A DNA stretch of 64,000 bases, taken from JABDJX01 sp039942715. GTDB lineage: Bacteria; Pseudomonadota; Alphaproteobacteria; Rhodobacterales; Rhodobacteraceae. Below the pieces are notes generated by a model, which ran no database searches, had not been told where the DNA came from, and saw only the letters and a list, made by a program, of their open reading frames with translations. The number at the start of each line of letters is the position of its first letter. Positions within the stretch are counted from its first letter, which is position 1. The position numbers were made by a program, and so were the translations under genes. Below, one piece after another: positions 50,578 through 58,456 of this stretch. Location of the stretch: contig JBDVBY010000006.1 in NCBI GenBank assembly GCA_039942715.1, positions 248,001 through 312,000 of the forward strand, in the 5' to 3' direction.

Positions 50578-50965
50578 ACATGCGTTTCGCCCATTGTAAG
50601 CCAACAATTGCTCCCTTGAGCCGGGGCAAAAGATAGAGCGACAGCGCAACACAGCCCACAGTGAAGGACGTGGCCAGCACCATTGGCTCAGGGCGAAATT
50701 CTGTGAACACCCATATCAGCATAGGCGCCATGATATGACCTACGATCAAAATAGTCAGATAGGCCGGACCATCGTCGGCGCGATGATGATGCAATTCCTC
50801 ATCGCACACCGGACAATTGTCACGCACCTTCAAATAGGATTTCAACATAGGTCCAGTGCCACAGTTAGGGCACTTGCGCCGCCAACCACGCAGAAGCGAT
50901 CTGCGCACATCGCGTGCGTCGCTTTCTTCCGACATCGACTCAAATTGGGTTTGCATACTAGTCAT
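50552..50965 (-). CDS. DUF983 membrane protein with zinc-ribbon-like cysteines
   Basis: About 137 residues. The cytoplasmic part has four cysteines in CPNCGTGPML and NCPVCDEELHHHRADDGPAY, the DUF983 hallmark, followed by two membrane helices. Function unknown; members often lie near respiratory or fatty acid genes. ATG at 50956 is an alternative start. Confidence 0.85.
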   Translation of the reverse strand: MTSMQTQFESMSEESDARDVRRSLLRGWRRKCPNCGTGPMLKSYLKVRDNCPVCDEELHHHRADDGPAYLTILIVGHIMAPMLIWVFTEFRPEPMVLATSFTVGCVALSLYLLPRLKGAIVGLQWAKRMYGFDASSN

Positions 50966-51109
50966 GAGAGCAAAGTGGCCCTTGCGAGCTGTCATGAACA
51001 GAGGACGGAATGTCCTTGCGGCGGGATGTCGCGGAGCATGGCAGAGCACCGCTCAAGCACACCAAAAATTGAGACCGCACACGCCTTAAGTCGTGTTAGG
51101 CTGGTCCCT

Positions 51110-51682
51110 ATGATCACACGCAGAACGTCTTTGCTTACCCTTGCCGCGGCCTTCATAGCACGCCCCGCCATCGCTGAACCCGTGCGCTACACGCTGGATA
51201 AAAGCACCTCGCGTATCAATTTCACCTATGTTTTGAACGGCAATCAAATGACTGGCAAAGCCTCGGTGCAATCTGCTGACATTTTGCTGGACGTTGATCG
51301 CCCTCCGCGCAGCAAAGTGGCCGCAGTGATCAATATGCAAGACGCAAACGCAGGCATCTTTTTCGCCACGGAGGCGATGAAAGGCGCGCAGGTTCTGGAT
51401 ACAGACCGCTTTCCAACCATCCGGTTTCAATCAGAAAAAATTACCGGCAATGTCGAGGCTGCAAAGCTCACCGGCAAGCTGACCATTCGTGATGTGACGC
51501 GCACCGAAACGCTCTCAGCTCAGCTTTTCAGGCAAGCAGGTATCCAAAAGGGCGACAGATCTAAGTTGTCGATCCTGATGAAAGCACAAATAGATCGCAG
51601 GCTTTATGGGGCCGACGGGTTTCCCAACTTTGTCGGCCCGATGATCGGACTTGAGGTTCTGACACGGATCACCCGCGCCTAA
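51110..51682 (+). CDS. YceI-family periplasmic lipid-binding protein
   Basis: 190 residues with an export signal (ITRRTSLLTLAAAF to AIA, twin arginine followed by hydrophobic stretch) and a YceI lipocalin-like domain: YTLDKSTSRINFTY, SVQSADILLDVDR, TDRFPTIRFQSEKI, GKLTIRDVTRTETL. Such proteins bind isoprenoid lipids. The ATG at 51110 is chosen because the signal peptide begins there. Confidence 0.9.
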   Translation: MITRRTSLLTLAAAFIARPAIAEPVRYTLDKSTSRINFTYVLNGNQMTGKASVQSADILLDVDRPPRSKVAAVINMQDANAGIFFATEAMKGAQVLDTDRFPTIRFQSEKITGNVEAAKLTGKLTIRDVTRTETLSAQLFRQAGIQKGDRSKLSILMKAQIDRRLYGADGFPNFVGPMIGLEVLTRITRA

Positions 51683-51745
51683 CGCGCCTCGATTTCGCTT
51701 TCGACCGGGAAGAACAAGTGGACACCGATCAAACTGAAGTCGTAA

Positions 51746-51767
51746 CGCAGCCTATTCGGCTGCGTTT
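51746..51767 (+). terminator. Hairpin at the YceI and IalB gene ends
   Basis: CGCAGCC, five-base loop, GGCTGCG, then TTTG on the plus strand. It overlaps the IalB stop codon. Weak T-tail; may end YceI transcripts. Confidence 0.4.
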
Positions 51768-52408
51768 GCTGCAATCACAGCATTCCAACCTGCGGTAAAA
51801 CCCGACAAAGACACTGTTAATTCAACCGTGCCATCCGGCGCTGCTGCAGGCACAATCACAACCTTACCAGCGCTGCCACGTTTGAACTGATTTACCTCTT
51901 CTGCGGTGAAACCAACACGCGAAAAGCACCCAATGCCGCTGCAAAAGCTATACGGGTACCGCTTCGCCGAGCCACCATCGACAGACAAGCGCAACTCAGC
52001 TGTCAAAAGTGTCTCAAGCGGTGTGATGATCGTGGCACCAGCGACGGCCTGACCACCTTCGGGCAAGTTAAACATGCTGAACTCGGCCACTGAATTGCCA
52101 TCGGCATCTTTGAGAAGTTGGTAAAGCTGGCAAGGGTCTTTGCCGCCGTCAGCGCGCACACAACGCACTTCCCAGTCCTGAAACGTCTCGGCCACATAGG
52201 TTTGGCCAACCTGCGGCCCGTCACTCACAGGCGTGCCCGTGGACAGACCATTTGCGTTGTTTCCATCGACGACTGGCGCGTCCTCGGCTGCCGCCTCTCC
52301 TTCAATAGGGGCGGCTTGTGGCGCGTCTTGCGTGCTGTCTTGGGCCCAAGCCATCGACGTACCGAGCATCAGGGCCGATACACCGATCAATTTGACGAGA
52401 TTACTCAT
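51752..52408 (-). CDS. Invasion-associated locus B (IalB) family protein
   Basis: 218 residues with signal peptide (SNLVKLIGVSALMLGTSMAWA), a low-complexity Ala/Glu/Asp stretch and the IalB domain (ETFQDWEVRCV, DPCQLYQLL, FCSGIGCFSRVGF). Named from Bartonella, but common in free-living Alphaproteobacteria with no tie to invasion; likely periplasmic or outer membrane-linked. GAGGATATC precedes the ATG. A terminator-like hairpin and small-RNA-like unit lie about 100 bases upstream on the same strand. Confidence 0.85.
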   Translation of the reverse strand: MSNLVKLIGVSALMLGTSMAWAQDSTQDAPQAAPIEGEAAAEDAPVVDGNNANGLSTGTPVSDGPQVGQTYVAETFQDWEVRCVRADGGKDPCQLYQLLKDADGNSVAEFSMFNLPEGGQAVAGATIITPLETLLTAELRLSVDGGSAKRYPYSFCSGIGCFSRVGFTAEEVNQFKRGSAGKVVIVPAAAPDGTVELTVSLSGFTAGWNAVIAANAAE

Positions 52409-52502
52409 GATATCCTCACGTTGTCGCTTAACGTTGTCATTTGCCCGCCAATTACCATGCAGGACAAGGGTTGTCAGGCACCAATCACAGACACGGCATT
52501 GC
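52409..52502 (-). other. Proximal leader of ialB
   Basis: About 95 bases between the terminator at 52509-52543 and the ialB start. Contains the ribosome-binding site; no promoter boxes that I would trust. Confidence 0.4.
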
Positions 52503-52578
52503 TTTGCCAAAAATGCAAAAGGACCTGCAAACGCAGATCCTTTCGACTTACTCCCTGCTGGACTGGCCAGCTTATTTT
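52503..52578 (-). ncRNA. Candidate small RNA or attenuated leader upstream of ialB
   Basis: On the minus strand TTGACG (52613-52608), 17 bases, TAACGT (52590-52585) predicts a start near 52578. The RNA would be about 75 bases: a segment GGCCAGTC...CAGGGAG, then a terminator-like hairpin AGGATCTGC/GCAGGTCCT (one G-U pair, four-base loop) with TTTTGCATTTTT. It may be a free small RNA or a terminated leader of ialB. The segment is complementary to part of the next candidate. Confidence 0.45.
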
Positions 52579-52668
52579 CACGGGACGTTACGGATTGAAA
52601 CACCACCCGTCAACAGGCTTTTGATCACAATTTCAAAGCAATGCCCCCTGTTTTTACCACCGGCAAAG

Positions 52669-52762
52669 AAAAAAGCCGCGCCAATTGGGGCGCGGCCAGT
52701 CAACAGGGAGGAAAATCAAAGGAAAACCCTTTGATCTCTTAGTTGTGGCAGAGATTGGTTAA
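52669..52762 (-). ncRNA. Candidate trans-acting small RNA with anti-Shine-Dalgarno segment
   Basis: Layout on the minus strand: promoter-like TTGTTG (52796-52791), 16 bases, AACAAT (52774-52769); a 5' stem-loop ATCAAAGG/CCTTTGAT with loop GTTTT (52733-52713); a single-stranded TTTTCCTCCCTGTTGAC; and a strong terminator GCCGCGCC/GGCGCGGC with six T (52696-52669). CCTCCC is complementary to ribosome-binding sites, the usual targeting device of bacterial small RNAs, including CCUCCUCCC-type RNAs in Rhodobacter. No protein-coding gene precedes this terminator, which argues for a separate RNA. Confidence 0.6.
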
Positions 52763-52809
52763 TAAGGTATTGTTAACGAAAATAATGCGCCAACAAGGGG
52801 ACAAAGGCT

Positions 52810-54351
52810 TTGGGAGAAACGATTTTTATTGGTGGCGGCGGTGAAGAATACGGCCAACGCCAAGAGCTTTTGCTGAACTACGCCAACCGCCACGGGCTTA
52901 TCGCAGGCGCCACAGGAACGGGTAAAACCGTCACTTTGCAGATTTTGGCAGAAGGATTCGCCGCCCAAGGCGTGCCTGTGTTCCTTTCAGACGTCAAAGG
53001 CGATCTGTCCGGGCTCGCTAAAGCAGGCTCTGAAGATTTCAAACTGCACGAACCTTTCATGAGCCGTGCGGCCACCATCGGATTTGATGACTATACCTAC
53101 GACGCCTTCCCCGTCACTTTTTGGGATCTTTACGGCGAACAAGGCCACCCGGTGCGCACAACAGTCACCGAGATGGGCCCCCTTTTGCTGGCCCGCCTCT
53201 TAGAGTTAACGGATGTTCAAGAAGGCATTTTGAACATCGCATTCCGGGTTGCCGATGAAGAAGGCCTGCCGCTGTTGGACCTCAAAGACTTGCAGTCGAT
53301 GCTTGTTTGGCTGGGCGAAAACCGCGAAGCCGTTTCGATCCGCTACGGCAACGTTGCTACCTCATCGGTAGGCGCAATTCAGCGTCAATTGCTCGTGCTG
53401 GAAAACCAAGGTGCGACACAGTTCTTTGGCGAACCCGCACTTGAACTGACCGACATCATGCGCACAGACACAGACGGGCGTGGACGTATCAACATTCTGG
53501 CAGCTGATAAGCTGATGAGCGCGCCGTGCCTTTATGCAACGTCGCTTTTGTGGCTGTTGTCTGAGCTTTTCGAAGAACTGCCCGAAGTAGGTGATCCGGA
53601 CAAACCCAAGCTGGTGTTCTTTTTTGACGAAGCACACCTGCTGTTTGACGACGCGCCAAAAGCGCTTGTCGACAAGGTGGAACAGGTCGCGCGCCTGATC
53701 CGCTCGAAAGGCGTCGGCGTCTATTTCGTCACGCAAAACCCAGCCGATGTGCCCGAGGACATTCTCGGCCAGCTTGGCAACCGCGTGCAGCATGCGTTGC
53801 GCGCCTTCACCGCCAAGGATCAAAAAGCACTGCGCCAAGCCGCCCAGACCTATCGCGACAACCCACGGTTTTCGACCGAAGAGGCGATCCGCGAAGTGGG
53901 CACAGGCGAAGCGGTAACGTCGATGCTAGAGCGCAAGGGTGCCCCCGGCATCGTGGAACGCACCCTGATCCGCCCGCCATCGTCGCAACTTGGGCCAATC
54001 ACCAAAGCCGAGCGCCAAGCGATGATTGATACCTCGCCGATTGCGGGCAAATACGAAGCGGAAGTGGACCGCGAAAGTGCCTATGAAGTGCTGACGGGAC
54101 GCGCGAAGAAAGCCGCCGAAGAAGCAGAAGCCGCTGAGCGTGCGGAAGAAAAAGCCGCAGCAGAAGAACGCGAGTTCAAAAAGGCGCGCCGCTACAAAGA
54201 AAAAACCGTCGGCCGCTCCACCTCTCGAAGATCATCCCGGACGACAAGCCTGAGTGGCAAACTGACCAACATGGTCGTGCGCGAACTGACCGGGACCACG
54301 GGCAAACGCATCGTGCGCGGCATTTTGGGTGGGTTCTTTAAAGGACGGTAA
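52810..54351 (+). CDS. HerA/YjgR-type ATPase (DUF853)
   Basis: 513 residues: Walker A GATGTGKTVT at about 33-42, Walker B LVFFFDEAHLLF near 275, and YFVTQNPADVPEDILGQLGNRVQHALRAFTAKD, diagnostic of DUF853 proteins (E. coli YjgR). The C-terminus has an Ala/Glu coiled coil and a basic tail. Presumably a hexameric DNA-translocating ATPase; partners unknown. Start is TTG, preceded by AAGGGGA. Confidence 0.9.
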   Translation: MGETIFIGGGGEEYGQRQELLLNYANRHGLIAGATGTGKTVTLQILAEGFAAQGVPVFLSDVKGDLSGLAKAGSEDFKLHEPFMSRAATIGFDDYTYDAFPVTFWDLYGEQGHPVRTTVTEMGPLLLARLLELTDVQEGILNIAFRVADEEGLPLLDLKDLQSMLVWLGENREAVSIRYGNVATSSVGAIQRQLLVLENQGATQFFGEPALELTDIMRTDTDGRGRINILAADKLMSAPCLYATSLLWLLSELFEELPEVGDPDKPKLVFFFDEAHLLFDDAPKALVDKVEQVARLIRSKGVGVYFVTQNPADVPEDILGQLGNRVQHALRAFTAKDQKALRQAAQTYRDNPRFSTEEAIREVGTGEAVTSMLERKGAPGIVERTLIRPPSSQLGPITKAERQAMIDTSPIAGKYEAEVDRESAYEVLTGRAKKAAEEAEAAERAEEKAAAEEREFKKARRYKEKTVGRSTSRRSSRTTSLSGKLTNMVVRELTGTTGKRIVRGILGGFFKGR

Positions 54352-54548
54352 AGTCGGCTCCTTTCGGTGCTAATCGTCTGGGGTTTGGCCTAGACGATAG
54401 CTTGCAATCGTTCACGCACAGCGCATTGCAAGCAAAGCGCGAGAGACCTCCGACGCACAGGTTTTTTATGCGCCAATAGGAGCGCGATGGCTGGAACATA
54501 GGCACGCTTCGTGGCATCACGTTGTGACGGTTTTTGGGAGGCACTCAC
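54352..54548. other. polA upstream region with two inverted repeats
   Basis: No gene. ATCGTCT/AGACGAT (around 54373-54398) and GCTTGCAAT/ATTGCAAGC (54400-54408 and 54425-54433) can form hairpins. Neither is followed by a T-run, so terminator function is doubtful; GGGAGG before the polA ATG is the ribosome-binding site. Confidence 0.45.
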
Positions 54549-57350
54549 ATGGCATTTGGCAAAGGGCACCACCTGCACCTGATCGACGGATCGGCATTTA
54601 TTTTCCGCGCTTATCACGCTCTACCGCCGCTCACGCGCAAATCTGACGGGCTGCCCATTGGCGCGGTGTCTGGCTTTGTGAACATGCTGTGGAAGATGGT
54701 CGAAGACAATCGCGGCCCGGATGCGCCAACGCACGCCGCCGTCGTCTTTGACAAAGGCAGCCACACGTTCCGCAACGATCTTTATGATCAATACAAAGCC
54801 AACCGCGAGGCAATGCCCGAAGATTTGCGCCCGCAAATGCCACTCACCCGCGAAGCAACGCGCGCCTTCAACATCGCCTGCTTGGAAGAAGAAGGCTTTG
54901 AGGCCGACGATATTATCGCCACACTAGCGCGCCAAGCGCGTGATGCTGGCGGACGCTGTACCATCATCAGCTCTGACAAAGACATGATGCAACTTGTCGG
55001 CGGCGGCGTCGAAATGTTCGACGCGATGAAAAACACCCGCATCGGCGTGGAAGGCGTTGAGGCAAAGTTTGGCGTCGGTCCGGACCGCGTGATCGACATT
55101 CAGGCTCTTGCCGGTGACAGCGTCGATAACGTACCCGGCGCGCCCGGAATTGGCGTGAAGACTGCCGCCTTGCTGATCAATGAGTACGGCGATCTGGAAA
55201 CGCTGCTGGAACGCGCCGAAGAGATCAAACAACCCAAGCGCCGCCAAACCCTGATTGATCACGCCGATCAAATCCGCCTCTCCAAACAGCTGGTCACGCT
55301 GGACGATAAGATGGAGCTGCCATACAGCCCGACCGATCTTGAAGTGAAAGACCCTGTTGCCGACGATCTGTTGTCATTTCTCGCCTCGATGGAGTTTCGC
55401 ACAATCACGCGCCGCGTTGCTGACCGGCTTGGCGTGGATGCTCCCATTATCAGCGACACACCAACCCCCGAAACGGCCGAAGAAGCGCCCCAAGCCCAAG
55501 AATTCGACCGCGACGCTTATATCAAAATCTCGGACGCGCCCACGCTTACCCAATGGATCGACGCGGCCCGCGCCCGCGGCTATGTGGCAGTAGACACCGA
55601 AACCACTGGCCTCAATGAAATGACCGCTGATCTGGTCGGCATCTCGCTTGCAATCGAACCGGGAGAAGCCGCCTACATCCCCCTCACCCACCGCGCCACT
55701 GCCGACACAGAAGCTGACCTTTTCGGCTCTGATGATCTGGCTGACGGACAGATGGACATGCGCGAAGCACTGGCCTTGCTCAAACCGCTCTTGGAAGACC
55801 CAAGCGTCGTCAAGATCGGCCAAAATATGAAGTACGACGCCAAGATTTTTGCGCGCCTTGGCATCTCCATCGCCCCCATCGACGACACGCTTCTGCTCAG
55901 CTACGCGATGCACGCCGGTCTGCATAACCACGGCATGGACCTACTCTCTGAGCGCTACCTAAGCCACCAACCCATTGAGATTAAATCATTGATCGGAAGC
56001 GGAAAAAGCCAGATCACATTTGACAAAGTTCTGGTGGATGATGCCGTAAAGTACGCCTCTGAAGACGCCGACATCACACTGCGTCTGTGGCAACAGTTCA
56101 AACCCAAATTGCACAAATCTCGCGTCACGACAGTTTATGAAACCCTTGAACGCCCACTCGTGCCGGTGCTGGCAAACATGGAAATGAACGGCATCAAAGT
56201 GGATCGCGACACGCTGTCAAAGATGTCCAACACGTTTGCCCAAAAGATGGCCCAACTGGAAGACGAGTGTCACGAACTGGCAGGCGGCAAGTTCAACGTC
56301 GGCTCACCTGCGCAGGTGGGCGAAATCCTGTTCGAGCAAATGGAACTGCCCGGCGGCAAAAAGGGCAAGACCGGCAAATACGCCACGCCTGCCGACGTGC
56401 TGGAAGACCTTGCCACAGAACACGAACTGCCCGGACGCATCTTGGATTGGCGGCAATTGCAAAAGCTGAAATCCACCTACACTGACGCGCTGCAGGATCA
56501 CATCAACCCGGACACGGGCCGCGTGCACACGTCCTACTCTATCGCCGGTGCCAATACGGGGCGTCTCGCCTCCACCGAGCCAAACCTGCAAAACATCCCG
56601 GTGCGTTCTGAAGATGGTCGCCGCATCCGCGAGGCCTTTATCGCGACACCGGGCCACACGCTTGTGTCGCTCGACTATAGCCAAATCGAACTGCGCATCC
56701 TCGCCCATATTGCCAAAATCGATAGCCTGCGCGATGCCTTCAAAGACGGCCAGGATATCCACGCCGCAACCGCCTCCGAGATGTTCAACGTCCCCCTTGA
56801 TGAGATGACCCCCGACGTGCGCCGCCAGGCCAAAGCGATCAACTTCGGCGTCATCTACGGCATCTCCGGCTGGGGCCTTGCGCGCAACTTGCGCATTCCA
56901 CGCAAAGAGGCGCAGGGGTTCATCGACCGCTACTTTGAACGCTTCCCCGGTATACGCACCTATATGGACGACACCGTCGCCTTCGCCAAAGAACATCTCT
57001 ATGTGGAAACTCTGTTCGGCCGGCGCATCAACACACCCAACATCGCCGACCGGGGGCCGCGCGCAGGCTTTGCCAAACGCGCCGCGATCAACGCACCAAT
57101 CCAAGGCACCGCCGCCGATGTAATCCGCCGCGCCATGATCCGCATGCCGGACGCCATTGAAAAGCTGCCTGCAAAAATGCTGCTTCAGGTCCACGATGAA
57201 CTGCTGTTCGAAGTGGAAGACAGCGCCGTGGACGAGCTGATCAAAGCCGCCAAAGACGTCATGGAAGCCGCCTCCCTCCCCGCTGTCAAACTCGACGTAC
57301 CTCTAACGGTCGATGCGGGCCAAGGCGCAAGTTGGGCCGAAGCCCACTAA
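54549..57350 (+). CDS. polA: DNA polymerase I
   Basis: 933 residues with all three domains: 5' nuclease (HLIDGSAFIFRAYHALPPL, VVFDKGSHTFRNDLYDQYKANR, SDKDMMQL, GIGVKTAA), 3'-5' exonuclease (VAVDTETTGLNEM with the catalytic Asp-x-Glu, KIGQNMKYDAKIF, YASEDADIT) and polymerase (SLDYSQIELRILAH, RRQAKAINFGVIYG, LLQVHDELLFE). Proofreading residues are present. The ATG at 54549 has GGGAGG upstream. Confidence 0.97.
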   Translation: MAFGKGHHLHLIDGSAFIFRAYHALPPLTRKSDGLPIGAVSGFVNMLWKMVEDNRGPDAPTHAAVVFDKGSHTFRNDLYDQYKANREAMPEDLRPQMPLTREATRAFNIACLEEEGFEADDIIATLARQARDAGGRCTIISSDKDMMQLVGGGVEMFDAMKNTRIGVEGVEAKFGVGPDRVIDIQALAGDSVDNVPGAPGIGVKTAALLINEYGDLETLLERAEEIKQPKRRQTLIDHADQIRLSKQLVTLDDKMELPYSPTDLEVKDPVADDLLSFLASMEFRTITRRVADRLGVDAPIISDTPTPETAEEAPQAQEFDRDAYIKISDAPTLTQWIDAARARGYVAVDTETTGLNEMTADLVGISLAIEPGEAAYIPLTHRATADTEADLFGSDDLADGQMDMREALALLKPLLEDPSVVKIGQNMKYDAKIFARLGISIAPIDDTLLLSYAMHAGLHNHGMDLLSERYLSHQPIEIKSLIGSGKSQITFDKVLVDDAVKYASEDADITLRLWQQFKPKLHKSRVTTVYETLERPLVPVLANMEMNGIKVDRDTLSKMSNTFAQKMAQLEDECHELAGGKFNVGSPAQVGEILFEQMELPGGKKGKTGKYATPADVLEDLATEHELPGRILDWRQLQKLKSTYTDALQDHINPDTGRVHTSYSIAGANTGRLASTEPNLQNIPVRSEDGRRIREAFIATPGHTLVSLDYSQIELRILAHIAKIDSLRDAFKDGQDIHAATASEMFNVPLDEMTPDVRRQAKAINFGVIYGISGWGLARNLRIPRKEAQGFIDRYFERFPGIRTYMDDTVAFAKEHLYVETLFGRRINTPNIADRGPRAGFAKRAAINAPIQGTAADVIRRAMIRMPDAIEKLPAKMLLQVHDELLFEVEDSAVDELIKAAKDVMEAASLPAVKLDVPLTVDAGQGASWAEAH

Positions 57351-57409
57351 CTTCTTCTTGGTAAAAATATCTCGGGGTTTGGGGCAGCGCCCCATTCTGC
57401 CAAAGGCAA
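57351..57409 (+). repeat. Intergenic repeat element after polA
   Basis: Lead CTTGGTAAAAATATCTCGGG, then a short stem-loop GGGGC/GCCCC (57381-57393) and TGCCAAAGGCA. Shorter than the copies at 38994 and 45465. Confidence 0.65.
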
Positions 57410-57411
57410 AC

Positions 57412-57440
57412 AAAAAAGAGCCGCTGCGTCAGCAGCGGCC
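57412..57440 (-). terminator. Intrinsic terminator of the SYLF gene
   Basis: On the minus strand GCCGCTGC, four-base loop, GCAGCGGC, then TCTTTTTTG. About 30 bases after the SYLF stop. Confidence 0.85.
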
Positions 57441-57471
57441 CCTCGCGACGACAACATCGGCGCAACTCAAT

Positions 57472-58032
57472 TCACGGAATGATCCGCTGATACTTGGTGC
57501 CTTCCACAGACGCCCCAGCCAATAGCCCGGCTTGCCCAAAGACGACCGCAATGACAGGTGCCAGAACCGTCGTGCTTTCCGCAGACAGGTTTCCGCCACG
57601 GTCGTTCAGCGCATATTCAACATCCGCGCCCACGGCCCATCCGGATGACGCCCGGAACTCAGCCAATGCCTCTTCGGTCATGAAGTACAGCACGTGCGCG
57701 TATTGCTGCGCGCCGATCTGAATTCCGATGCTGGCTTGCGAGGCGGAGTAGTAATCCACCGTAATATCGTTCACCTGCAACGCACCGCGCCCGTAAGAGC
57801 CGCCGATGCCAAAGCTGGCTTCAGTCACAAGCGGCATCACCAGCATGCCAACCGATTTTTCTTTCAAATCGCGCGTGCCGGGGTAGGTCTGGTCTAGAAA
57901 GCTCAAAGTCGCGCTCACACGCGAGTCGATGTTATTGCCACCGTTGCTGCCAATGCCGTTGCCACAGGCGGCCAAAGCCAGTGTGGATGCAGCGACACCG
58001 CTCAGAACAACGCGGCGAGAAATGCGTCTCAT
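57472..58032 (-). CDS. SYLF (YSC84-like) domain lipoprotein
   Basis: 186 residues with a twin-arginine-like basic start and lipobox (LALAAC), then the SYLF domain known to bind lipids: GTRDLKEKSVGMLVMPLVTEASFGIGGSYGRGAL, TVDYYSASQASIGIQIGAQ. AAAGGG precedes the ATG. It has its own terminator. Confidence 0.88.
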   Translation of the reverse strand: MRRISRRVVLSGVAASTLALAACGNGIGSNGGNNIDSRVSATLSFLDQTYPGTRDLKEKSVGMLVMPLVTEASFGIGGSYGRGALQVNDITVDYYSASQASIGIQIGAQQYAHVLYFMTEEALAEFRASSGWAVGADVEYALNDRGGNLSAESTTVLAPVIAVVFGQAGLLAGASVEGTKYQRIIP

Positions 58033-58153
58033 GGGGTCTGCCCTTTTCATAAGAATATGTAAGCCTCGAAAGACGGCCTTATTTAGCCGTTCAACGCCAA
58101 ATATAGGGGATAGCCCCGGAAGTGTCACGCTCTATAGTGGGTATTCGGCGGTT

Positions 58154-58456
58154 TCAGGCGATCACAATTTCGCCCACCAGCACCGCCAAAGCCGCCCCGT
58201 GCATGTCGCGATCTTGCACCGTGCCCTGCACTTCGCGCCGTGGCAGCGACAGTTTGATCACGTTTAAGCTTGGAATATCAAAGCGTTTCAACGTTTGGCT
58301 CGGCACGTCCAGCACCTGCGCGGCCACCGTGTCAGCCAATCCGTCTCTGATCCGCTCAAAGGCAGCATCTGAGCCGCAAAAAATATCAATCGTCATCCAA
58401 AACGGGCCCGCGTTTTTGGAACGCACTTTCTGAGCGATTTCACGCAACTCAGACAT
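58154..58456 (-). CDS. DUF4387 family protein
   Basis: 100 residues: ELREIAQKVRSKNAGPFWMTIDIFCGSD start and DRDMHGAALAVLVGEI end are typical of DUF4387, a small family usually directly after DUF1446/AtuA-like genes. It overlaps that gene by eight bases. Function unknown; probably a subunit of or partner to the DUF1446 protein. Confidence 0.82.
   Translation of the reverse strand: MSELREIAQKVRSKNAGPFWMTIDIFCGSDAAFERIRDGLADTVAAQVLDVPSQTLKRFDIPSLNVIKLSLPRREVQGTVQDRDMHGAALAVLVGEIVIA

Noticed and set aside
50735..51109. Long N-terminal extension of the YceI gene
   Set aside because: It overlaps the DUF983 gene in antisense and puts the signal peptide in the middle of the protein.
51752..52606. 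Long version of the IalB gene starting at 52606
   Set aside because: The extra 66 residues lie before a clear signal peptide and ribosome-binding site and run through a terminator-like hairpin; the start at 52408 is far better.
56304..57194. Minus-strand open frame of 296 codons opposite polA
   Set aside because: Antisense shadow of the conserved polymerase domain; no motifs or ribosome-binding site.
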